Part shown: positions 46,015-53,173 of the stretch, one piece after another
Layout: each line of letters begins with the position of its first letter
How positions within the stretch are numbered: position 1 is the first letter of the stretch
DNA from: Shewanella cutis
GTDB taxonomy: Bacteria; Pseudomonadota; Gammaproteobacteria; Enterobacterales; Shewanellaceae
Assembly (NCBI RefSeq): GCF_022410515.1
Contig: NZ_JACSDI010000003.1
Span: forward strand, 124,001 to 188,000
Direction: 5' to 3'
DNA: 64,000 nucleotides
The notes under the pieces: model-generated
Databases searched by the model: none
Seen by the model: only the letters and a program-made list of their open reading frames with translations
Told to the model about the DNA's origin: nothing
Made by a program: the position numbers and the translations under genes

Positions 46015-46110
46015 CTAGGGCTGACGTTTCGAAATTAGATTTTGAACCTTCGGGCTGCGTTTCTGGTGCGTTATCGTCCGTTTATGTAGAATAACTACAT
46101 AGCACGGGAT
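46015..46110. repeat. Truncated copy of the second MITE-like repeat
   Basis: CTAGGGCTGACGTTTC at 46015-46030 resembles the terminal repeat of the element at 55136-55419. The 25 bases at 46076-46100 are identical to 55323-55347, and a GAACCTTCGGG block precedes them in both. The other end is missing. It lies between the two Csr RNA genes. Confidence 0.5.
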
Positions 46111-46304
46111 TTACAATTTTGTATGTTCATAAAGTTTTGATGGTTTACATCAAAATGTCCGTTTTTACCCTTTTTATGGCTGTAAAATAAATTAAGTTGC
46201 AGACTATTGCTCTTTTAAGCGGTTATTTACGACCGCGCTTAATCTGAAGTGTTCTTTTGTAAGCAAGCTACATTCCTTAAAGGGATTAAAATTGCCAATC
46301 TCTT

Positions 46305-46322
46305 TGTAAGATATGTCTCACA
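46305..46322 (+). promoter_or_regulatory. GacA/UvrY box upstream of Csr RNA 2
   Basis: TGTAAGATATGTCTCACA matches TGTAAG-N6-CTTACA with one substitution, in the arm opposite to that of the first box. Two more TGTAAG half-sites follow at 46327-46332 and 46338-46343. The predicted RNA start is about 165 bp downstream. Confidence 0.7.
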
Positions 46323-46479
46323 AGCATGTAAGTAATTTGTAAGTTTTTTGACTGGCAAAAGCTGTCTCATATTCATTAAATATATTTTAATCAGTATGTT
46401 AAGTTATTTTTTTGAATTGTGTCGTTAATATTGCTATGGAAGTTTTTATTTTGAATAGCACAAATCTTATCATGCTTGG

Positions 46480-46919
46480 CATAGACTTCACTTGTAGACG
46501 GAACTACAGATAACAGGATGTTAGCGGTTAGGATGACCGAGCAGTGTTTAGTGGATAAGCACTTAAGGAGTCGTAAGGAGAAACTTTCAGGATGAAAGCG
46601 ATACGAACCACGGAGGGATAGACTATCACGGATAGATAGCCTAATTGCACAGGATTGCAATGGCACAAGGAGTGCAGCAGAAAGGAAGCAATTGAACCTA
46701 TTTCACGGATGATGTTGGAACCGCTCAGGAAAGAGCAAGCTTGGTAAAAGGAATGCCAAGAGATAGGGAAGTACCTTGAGTACAGGGAAATATCACGGAT
46801 TGAACAGGGATGATGCAGGATGCAAGTTGACGCATGGATGGTGCAGGGAGCACAACGATAGCGGGATAGCTTAACAAAGAACAGAAGGGCGTGGTCTTCA
46901 GACCACGCCCTTTCTTTTA
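46480..46919 (+). ncRNA. csrC: CsrB-family regulatory RNA, copy 2 (CsrA-sequestering)
   Basis: A second GGA-rich stretch has about 25 GGA triplets in roughly 440 nt. Loop-displayed examples include TGTAGACGGAACTACA, TAACAGGATGTTA, CTATCACGGATAG, TTGCACAGGATTGCAA, GCACAAGGAGTGC and GCTCAGGAAAGAGC. A TATCAT -10 (46468-46473) suggests a start near 46480. The RNA ends in a strong terminator. The sequence differs from copy 1 except near the 3' end, so the pair looks like an old duplication or two paralogous RNAs with a shared role. It would antagonise CsrA under control of a BarA/UvrY-type two-component system. Confidence 0.8.
46887..46919 (+). terminator. Terminator of Csr RNA 2
   Basis: GGGCGTGGTCT (46887-46897) pairs perfectly with AGACCACGCCC (46900-46910), followed by TTTCTTTT. 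Confidence 0.92.
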
Positions 46920-46986
46920 TGGATGATTAAATGTATGGGGAATTTAACTTAGGTCGTCCTAACTGCATGTTATCTAAAATAAGCCA

Positions 46987-47373
46987 CTAATGGCATTTAC
47001 CTGAACTACAACTACTTTGGCTTCCACAGCCACCAAATTTACCTTTCGCCGTAGGTGCTTCTTGCCATTCGGGTTCTGGGAAGATAGGCCATTCAATCTT
47101 TTGAATTTTTTTACCTAGCATCCAGATATGACCACGATACTGATTGATACCATCGGTACTGAACTCAAATAGATATTTTGCCTTCCAACAGATCCCTGTG
47201 GTGCCGCCAAGGCTTGGACGAGCGGTTTCCATTGCGATGGCTAATAGCTGTACTTTTTGTCTACAGCACTCTTTTTCGGCAAAAACACGGCTTAATTCTG
47301 CCATTTGACGAAGTTGCCAAAAGAAAGCGGCAACGATAATCAGTGCAATAATTAACAGAAGATCTGACATCAT
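46987..47373 (-). CDS. DUF3301 family membrane protein
   Basis: A 128-residue protein with one N-terminal membrane span (DLLLIIALIIVAAFFWQL) and a conserved cytoplasmic part (CRQKVQLLAIAMETARPSLG and KYLFEFSTDGINQYRGHIWM), typical of DUF3301. The tail is Cys-rich (FGGCGSQSSCSSGKCH) and might bind metal. The function is unknown. Its ATG overlaps the stop of the DUF3549 gene by ATGA, so the two are coupled. Confidence 0.83.
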   Translation of the reverse strand: MMSDLLLIIALIIVAAFFWQLRQMAELSRVFAEKECCRQKVQLLAIAMETARPSLGGTTGICWKAKYLFEFSTDGINQYRGHIWMLGKKIQKIEWPIFPEPEWQEAPTAKGKFGGCGSQSSCSSGKCH

Positions 47374-48383
47374 TTACTTGCAGCCTTAAACAAGCCGCCA
47401 ATGGCTTGTGATAGTTGAACACTACGATTGGGATTGCGTAATTCACCCAATAAGTGATTGCGTAAATTAGGAATAGCCACAATATCAGCAAAGATCTGAT
47501 TAAAAAAGGCTTGAGGCTGAAGTGCCAGCGCTTCTAGATAAATACTGCGACTCAGCTCTTGCTTTAGTATCGGCCAATTTCTACCTGCAATACTGATGAG
47601 GGCGTTAGCATCAAGCTGGTTTGTTTGCTTTAAGTGGGCCAAGGCTTGTTGGCTTAATTCAGTCTGTGATGCTAATGCTCGCAAGTAATAGGCTTGATAT
47701 TCATTAGGTGCTGTGATGAACTTGCTAAAGATCTTCGTCGCAAGCGGTTCAGTCAAATGTAGATGTTCTAGGCACTGGCATAGAGCGATTTGCACTTCAA
47801 TGGCTGCTTGGTCAAAGCTGGCAAGGATATGCTGCTCATGGTCTAATTCACCGAGACGGACACAAACATCACTCAAACCTTGCATGCCAATATGCTGCCA
47901 TTCACTCGGGGCAATTTGGCCCGATAAATACTGCATGGCAAATTCATATTGGATTGATGCACTTAAACCTAATTGTTTACGTACCAAGGCGTTGAATACT
48001 GCTAATTTCTCTTGGCTGGGTTTAAAGCTAAATGGATTGTTGGCGAGGCGATCCTGCTGTTCATCCGTCAATGGCTGAGTCGGATCTTGCCCCAGTGCTG
48101 TGAGCACCATTTCAATGAATTGTGAACGAGGGGCTGGCGAGAGCAGGCCTTGCTCATCTAAAGGTAGCTTGAGAAACCAAATAAAATGCTGTTGGCTTTC
48201 ATTCCAAAAAACCACGGCAAACTGTGCATGGCCTTGAATGGGATAAGGATAAGGGGTGACTAGAGATTCGATTTGATGGAAGGCCAACATGTCGATGTGC
48301 TGTACCCTTCTACCCAGTTCATAGACTTGGAATTGGGTTTTGGCTGTTGTCAAAAATTGGCTAAGAGTCGTGATTTCAGTCAT
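47370..48383 (-). CDS. DUF3549 family protein
   Basis: A 337-residue soluble protein of the DUF3549 family, found in Shewanella and Vibrio relatives. The N-terminal domain (about 1-110) is mixed alpha/beta, with TTLSQFLTTAKTQFQVYELG and FAVVFWNESQQHFIWFLKLP. The remainder is an all-helical array resembling HEAT-like repeats. The role is unknown. It is the first gene of the DUF3549-DUF3301 operon. Confidence 0.83.
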   Translation of the reverse strand: MTEITTLSQFLTTAKTQFQVYELGRRVQHIDMLAFHQIESLVTPYPYPIQGHAQFAVVFWNESQQHFIWFLKLPLDEQGLLSPAPRSQFIEMVLTALGQDPTQPLTDEQQDRLANNPFSFKPSQEKLAVFNALVRKQLGLSASIQYEFAMQYLSGQIAPSEWQHIGMQGLSDVCVRLGELDHEQHILASFDQAAIEVQIALCQCLEHLHLTEPLATKIFSKFITAPNEYQAYYLRALASQTELSQQALAHLKQTNQLDANALISIAGRNWPILKQELSRSIYLEALALQPQAFFNQIFADIVAIPNLRNHLLGELRNPNRSVQLSQAIGGLFKAASK

Positions 48384-48529
48384 TTGGTCGCTATATCAAT
48401 CAAAAAGGCTCAATAAATTGGCGATATTATAGGGGGAAGTTGTTCACGATGGTATGATTGCCACACTTTTATCGCCCCTATGGCTGGGCGTTATGCTTTA
48501 ACGCCTGTGGTTTACTGGACTTTAAATCG

Positions 48530-48850
48530 ATGTTATACCGCCAAACTCAAACTAAATTAGCCCAAATTACCCAAGAGCTTCAAAATGTTGGGCTTTGGGG
48601 GGGCTGTACGCCAAGCGATGAATCTATGGCCAGCACGGCGCCGTTTGCCTGCGATCTTATGCCGTTTGAACAATGGCTACAGTTTATCTTTATCCCGCGG
48701 ATGCAGGCACTAATCGATGCAGAACACCCCTTGCCTAGCCAAATTGCCATCGCCCCAATGGCTGAGCATCTGTGGTCTGAGCAGGCGGCATTAGCGCCAT
48801 TGATAGCTGTATTAAATGAATTGGATATATTGTTAAATGAACCAAGATGA
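48530..48850 (+). CDS. yqcC: YqcC family protein (DUF446)
   Basis: A 106-residue helical protein of the YqcC family, with FACDLMPFEQWLQFIFIPRM and LPSQIAIAPMAEHLW as conserved blocks. The ATG at 48530 aligns with the E. coli start; the same frame is open from 48458 but the extra residues are not conserved. It overlaps truC by 14 bp. The order yqcC-truC-yqcA is the same as in E. coli. The function is not established. Confidence 0.83.
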   Translation: MLYRQTQTKLAQITQELQNVGLWGGCTPSDESMASTAPFACDLMPFEQWLQFIFIPRMQALIDAEHPLPSQIAIAPMAEHLWSEQAALAPLIAVLNELDILLNEPR

Positions 48851-49673
48851 TATCTGGCTAGATACCCCTGAGGATAAACAACCGCATACCGATAGTGATG
48901 ATGCTGAAGTCGCGCCTGAACTGCACATTTTATATCAAGACGAGCATCTCGTTGCTATCCATAAACCCGCAGGATTACTGGTGCATCGCAGCTATTTAGC
49001 GCGCCGAGAGCGTTTTTTTGCGATGCAATTAACACGCGATCTAGTGGGGTGTCATGTGTTTCCGGTACACCGTTTAGACAGACCGACCTCGGGCGTATTG
49101 TTATTTGCCAAGAGCAGTGAGGTGGCGAACGCGCTTTGCGACCAGTTTGCTGACCATAGTATCGAAAAGCAGTACTTGGCGTTGGTGCGTGGCAATATGC
49201 ACGAGAGTGGTGTATTGGATTATGCGTTGAAGGTCGAATTAGATGAGGTTGCGGATAAGTTCGCGAATCAAGATAAAGCAGCCCAAGAAGCGGTGACTCA
49301 ATATGAACCGCTACTCAATGCCGAAATTCCTTATCCATCAGGGCGTTATGCAAGTAGCCGATTTGCTTTAGTTAAACTAAGCCCTAAAACGGGGCGCAAG
49401 CATCAACTAAGACGCCATATGGCGCACTTACGTCACCCGATTATTGGCGATACAACCCATGGTGATGGTAAGCAAAATGCATTTTTTAGAACGCATTTTG
49501 ACATCAATCGACTTTGGCTGATTGCGAAAAAATTAACCTTTACTCACCCGATAACCCGTCAGCGCCTGAGTATTGAAACAGAGCTAGAGCCTGAATGGGA
49601 AACCGTATTTGCAGGTCTTGGTTGGGATGATGAGGCGCTATCTTGTGCACCGAGCATATTTATTGCAGGTTAA
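48837..49673 (+). CDS. truC: TruC, tRNA pseudouridine(65) synthase
   Basis: A 278-residue RluA-family pseudouridine synthase expected to modify U65 of certain tRNAs. The catalytic motif HRLDRPTSG (Asp near residue 82) is preceded by VAIHKPAGLLVHRS and followed by LVKLSPKTGRKHQLRRHMAH, all characteristic of TruC. A 25-residue acidic N-terminal extension precedes the domain. The overlap with yqcC implies one transcript. Confidence 0.93.
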   Translation: MNQDDIWLDTPEDKQPHTDSDDAEVAPELHILYQDEHLVAIHKPAGLLVHRSYLARRERFFAMQLTRDLVGCHVFPVHRLDRPTSGVLLFAKSSEVANALCDQFADHSIEKQYLALVRGNMHESGVLDYALKVELDEVADKFANQDKAAQEAVTQYEPLLNAEIPYPSGRYASSRFALVKLSPKTGRKHQLRRHMAHLRHPIIGDTTHGDGKQNAFFRTHFDINRLWLIAKKLTFTHPITRQRLSIETELEPEWETVFAGLGWDDEALSCAPSIFIAG

Positions 49674-50057
49674 GACGATGTATCAAGATCTCCGCATACA
49701 TATACGACCTTGCTAATGGAGTGTGTTTGCCTTTTACATTGGCTGTTTAACAATGCGGTTGACAGCTTAATTACTGGTTAACTCTTGCATTAGGGTGACT
49801 AAGCTTGAAAACCCCACTGTGGGTTGCAGTGGCGTTTGCAGGTTTTGCTGAGCAGCGTGAAAGTAATGTTTACGTCTTATTTGAGTGCTTTTATGTTGGT
49901 GCTTGAGGTGTTTTTGCCTATTGCTCTGTCGCATCAGTGTACTTCCTCATGCTCAATAACTTGATTTATAAAATTTTTACCTTGTCGCTTGCCCTAAAGC
50001 ATAACAATAAAGTAACTTCAGCTAAGTTGCGTTTACGCATGTGGGACGGAGTATATC
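49674..50057. other. Intergenic region before yqcA
   Basis: No gene is seen in these 384 bp. A consensus TTGACA at 49759-49764 has no good -10 at the usual distance. A small hairpin AACCCCACTGTGGGTT lies near 49808-49823. The yqcA promoter should be here, but I cannot place it with confidence. Confidence 0.4.
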
Positions 50058-50522
50058 ATGAAAATAGTTAATCTGGTCTTTGGTACTGTGTATGGTAGCG
50101 CACAATTTACCGCAGAAACCTTAGAAAAAGCCCTTACAGAACTCGGTTATGATGCCAAATTATGGCAGCCGAATGAAATCAGTCAGTTTATTCCCCCTCA
50201 AGACGAGCTGTTAATTGTGGTGACTTCAACCACTGGTCAAGGTGATTTACCCGATGATATCCAACCTTGGTACTATCATCTTAAGGAAACTGCGCCTTAT
50301 CTACCTGAACTGAAATACAGTGTGATTGCTTTAGGTGATTCGAGTTACGACACCTTTTGCGGTGCGGGCAAGTCAGTGGATGAATTACTGACAGAATTAG
50401 GCGCACAGCCCATTGTTGCTCGTCTTGATATTGATGCCTGTGAAACCATGGAACCCGAGGTCGAAGCGATAAAATGGCTGCAAAGCTGGAATCAAATCGT
50501 CAAATCCGAGCGCGCCGCTTAG
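50058..50522 (+). CDS. yqcA: YqcA/MioC-type flavodoxin
   Basis: A 154-residue short-chain flavodoxin that would bind FMN and carry electrons. FMN-phosphate loop residues are in NLVFGTVYGSAQFTAETLEK, the isoalloxazine loops in TSTTGQGDLPDDIQ and ALGDSSYDTFCGAGKSVDEL. A GGAG lies upstream of the ATG. The genomic order after yqcC-truC supports the name YqcA. The 3' end overlaps the PTS gene by 49 bp in another frame. Confidence 0.88.
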   Translation: MKIVNLVFGTVYGSAQFTAETLEKALTELGYDAKLWQPNEISQFIPPQDELLIVVTSTTGQGDLPDDIQPWYYHLKETAPYLPELKYSVIALGDSSYDTFCGAGKSVDELLTELGAQPIVARLDIDACETMEPEVEAIKWLQSWNQIVKSERAA

Positions 50523-51955
50523 GCCATTTTGTCACCCAGCAATGGTTTAAATTTGCCCAGCGCTTAAGTCAAGCGCTGTTAATCCCTATTGCCATTTTAC
50601 CCGCCGCGGGGGTGATGCTGGGGTTGACGGTAAGCCCAATCCCCTTTATGCCAGAAGTACTTAATGTATTAATGCTGGCTGTAGGTAAGCTGATTTTCGC
50701 GATTATGCCGATTTTGTTTGCGGTGGCGGTGGCGATTGGTTTTTGCAGAGATCAGGGGATTGCAGCATTTACTGCCGTTTTTGGCTATGGCGTGATGACA
50801 GCAACCTTGGCTGCCTTAGCCGACCTTTACCAACTGCCCACTCAATTAGTACTTGGCATGGAAACCTTAGATACGGGAATTGCGGGTGGTATGCTGATTG
50901 GCGGCGTCACATGCTTTGCAGTGCGTTGGAGCCAGTATATTCGCTTGCCGGCGATTTTTTCCTTTTTTGAAGGGCGACGCAGTGCGTCTTTGTTGATTAT
51001 TCCTTTGGCAATGGGCTTAGGTTATGTGCTAGCCCATATATGGCCGTCTTTATCCTTATTGATTGAGCGAGTCTCTGACTGGGCTGTTTACCAAAAGCCT
51101 GCGATTGCTTTTGGCGTATATGGCGCGCTTGAGCGATTACTTATCCCTTTAGGCTTACACCATATTTGGAATGCGCCGTTTTATTTAGAAGTCGGTCAAT
51201 ATCAGTTGCAGGATGCGGAAGTGGTGCGTGGCGAAGTGGCGCGTTATTTAGCTGGCGATCCGCAAGCGGGAAATTTAGCGGGTGGTTATCTGATTAAAAT
51301 GTGGGGATTACCAGCAGCGGCGCTGGCCATTTGGCGTTGCGCTGATGCCTCGGAGCGCAATCGAGTGGCGGGTATTATGCTCTCGGCTGCAGCAGCCAGT
51401 TGGCTGACTGGGGTGACTGAACCCATTGAATTTGCCTTTATGTTTGTGGCGCCGCTGTTGTTTCTTATCCATGTCATGCTGTCGGGACTGGCTTATTTTG
51501 TCTGTATTATGCTCGATATTCACCACAGTATTGTGTTTTCCCATGGGCTGGTGGATTTTACGCTGTTGTTTTCACTTTCGCGCAATACGGGGTGGTTTGC
51601 TGTGTTAGGGCCACTCACAGCGGTGATTTATTACATCTTGTTTAGGGGAAGTATTCTGGCATTTAATTTAAAAACGCCAGGACGGCTTCAATCTGATGGC
51701 ACCCATGGTTCAAAAGAGAGCTTAAGGGCAATCATTGCGGCATTAGGAGGGCGCGATAATATTGTGGAGCTCAATGCCTGTTTAACCCGATTACGCTTAA
51801 GTGTACATAGCCCTGAGTTAGTCAATAAAGTTCGGCTCAGTCAGTTAGGCGCTAAGGGGGTGATTGTGATGGGCAAAGGGGTACAAATAGTTTATGGCAC
51901 TAAGGCAGAAACCCTGCGTAAAGTGTTGCAACGCTATTTAGATACGCGGCGTTAA
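50474..51955 (+). CDS. PTS permease EIICB, glucose/N-acetylglucosamine family
   Basis: A 493-residue sugar transporter of the phosphotransferase system. The EIIC membrane domain (about 25-400) has about ten spans, including ILPAAGVMLGLTVSPIPFMP, GYGVMTATLAALADL, LIPLGLHHIWNAPFYLEVGQ and SWLTGVTEPIEFAFMFVAPL. The EIIB domain (about 415-493) has the phosphorylated cysteine in NACLTRLRLSV (Cys436). There is no EIIA domain, so phosphate would come from a separate Crr-type protein. The only plausible start is the ATG at 50474, inside yqcA, as no in-frame start codon follows for some distance. No sugar catabolic genes are adjacent, so the substrate is open. Confidence 0.88.
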   Translation: MAAKLESNRQIRARRLGHFVTQQWFKFAQRLSQALLIPIAILPAAGVMLGLTVSPIPFMPEVLNVLMLAVGKLIFAIMPILFAVAVAIGFCRDQGIAAFTAVFGYGVMTATLAALADLYQLPTQLVLGMETLDTGIAGGMLIGGVTCFAVRWSQYIRLPAIFSFFEGRRSASLLIIPLAMGLGYVLAHIWPSLSLLIERVSDWAVYQKPAIAFGVYGALERLLIPLGLHHIWNAPFYLEVGQYQLQDAEVVRGEVARYLAGDPQAGNLAGGYLIKMWGLPAAALAIWRCADASERNRVAGIMLSAAAASWLTGVTEPIEFAFMFVAPLLFLIHVMLSGLAYFVCIMLDIHHSIVFSHGLVDFTLLFSLSRNTGWFAVLGPLTAVIYYILFRGSILAFNLKTPGRLQSDGTHGSKESLRAIIAALGGRDNIVELNACLTRLRLSVHSPELVNKVRLSQLGAKGVIVMGKGVQIVYGTKAETLRKVLQRYLDTRR

Positions 51956-52111
51956 TATTGTTGGTTGTTGAAACTAATTACTGATTTTTTGTATTTAATG
52001 AAGTCAATTGCCGTTAATATCACTTTTTGAGCGAAATAATAAGTTTTTCATGCTGTACAGCCAGATTGACTATGGCACACTCATGTGAGGGGTTATAGAG
52101 GAGATCAGATT

Positions 52112-52987
52112 TTGCAGTCACAGCATGAACATCGAACAAGCGCTCAGCCAGCTTTAGCCCGTAAAATTCTGATGACAGATTGTGCCGATGCCCAAGGGCT
52201 TATCGCTAAAATCACCAGTGTGTGCTTTAACCATCAACTTAACATTATTAAAAACAGTGAGTTTGTGGATAATGCGCAGGGACGATTTTTTATGCGCACT
52301 GAGCTCGAAGGCCATTTTCACAGCGAGCAATTATTGCAGGATCTGCGTCAAGTATTACCCGCTCAAAATCATATGACTTTAGTGAGTGCGGGCAAGAAAC
52401 GCATCGTTATATTAGTCACTAAAGAGGCCCATTGCCTCGGCGATCTGTTAATGAAGGCCTATTACGGTGGCTTGAACGTTGAAATTGCCGCCGTGGTGGG
52501 CAACCATGATGTACTTAGAGAACTTGTTGAAAAATTTGATATTCCTTTTCATCTTGTCAGTCACGAAGGGCTCGACAGAATTCAGCATGAGCAGGCGTTA
52601 TTGGTTGCTGTGTCGCAATACTCGCCAGACTATTTAGTGCTCGCCAAATATATGCGAGTGTTAACGCCCGATTTTGTGGCCGAATATCCTAACCGCATCC
52701 TCAATATCCATCATTCTTTCCTGCCTGCATTTATTGGTGCTGCGCCCTATCGTCAGGCGTGGGAGCGAGGAGTCAAAATCATCGGTGCGACGGCGCATTT
52801 TGTGAATAACTGCCTCGATGAAGGACCGATTATCAAGCAGGATGTGATCCCAGTTGACCACAGCTACAGCGCATTAGAAATGGCAAAAGCAGGTAGAGAC
52901 GTTGAAAAAAGTGTTCTCAGCAAGGCGTTGCAGTTAGTGTTAAATGAGCAAGTGGTGGTTTACGGCAATAAAACCATCGTTTTCTAA
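52112..52987 (+). CDS. purU: PurU, formyltetrahydrofolate deformylase
   Basis: A 291-residue enzyme that hydrolyses 10-formyl-THF to THF and formate, balancing one-carbon pools and feeding PurT. An N-terminal ACT domain (about 17-95, ILMTDCADAQGLIAKITSVC) is followed by the formyltransferase-like catalytic domain with NIHHSFLPAFIGAAPYRQAW and KIIGATAHFVNNCLDEGPII (conserved His and Asp). The start is taken as the TTG at 52112 because GAGGAG lies eight bases upstream; a GTG at 52085 is less likely. Confidence 0.93.
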   Translation: MQSQHEHRTSAQPALARKILMTDCADAQGLIAKITSVCFNHQLNIIKNSEFVDNAQGRFFMRTELEGHFHSEQLLQDLRQVLPAQNHMTLVSAGKKRIVILVTKEAHCLGDLLMKAYYGGLNVEIAAVVGNHDVLRELVEKFDIPFHLVSHEGLDRIQHEQALLVAVSQYSPDYLVLAKYMRVLTPDFVAEYPNRILNIHHSFLPAFIGAAPYRQAWERGVKIIGATAHFVNNCLDEGPIIKQDVIPVDHSYSALEMAKAGRDVEKSVLSKALQLVLNEQVVVYGNKTIVF

Positions 52988-53173
52988 TGCTGTTAATCAG
53001 TGTGGACGCTCAGTTTGAGTTTACCCATAGGCTTTGACTGAGCCTGTTAATTTTTTAGCCTGCAAAAAACGTTTACTTTGCTAGTATTATGTTTATTAAG
53101 GAGTTATGGATTCATTTCAAGCGATTCTTAGCCAATACGACAGTTTAAGGATTTGTCATGGAAGGGGTGTTGG

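Noticed and set aside
46391..46666. Minus-strand 91-codon frame opposite the second GGA-rich RNA
   Set aside because: No ribosome site or similarity; the GGA and hairpin pattern explains the sequence better.
45300..46900. Regular short GGAT-type repeats as a possible CRISPR array
   Set aside because: The repeated unit is only 3-6 bases with irregular spacing, and there are no direct repeats of CRISPR size and no cas genes.
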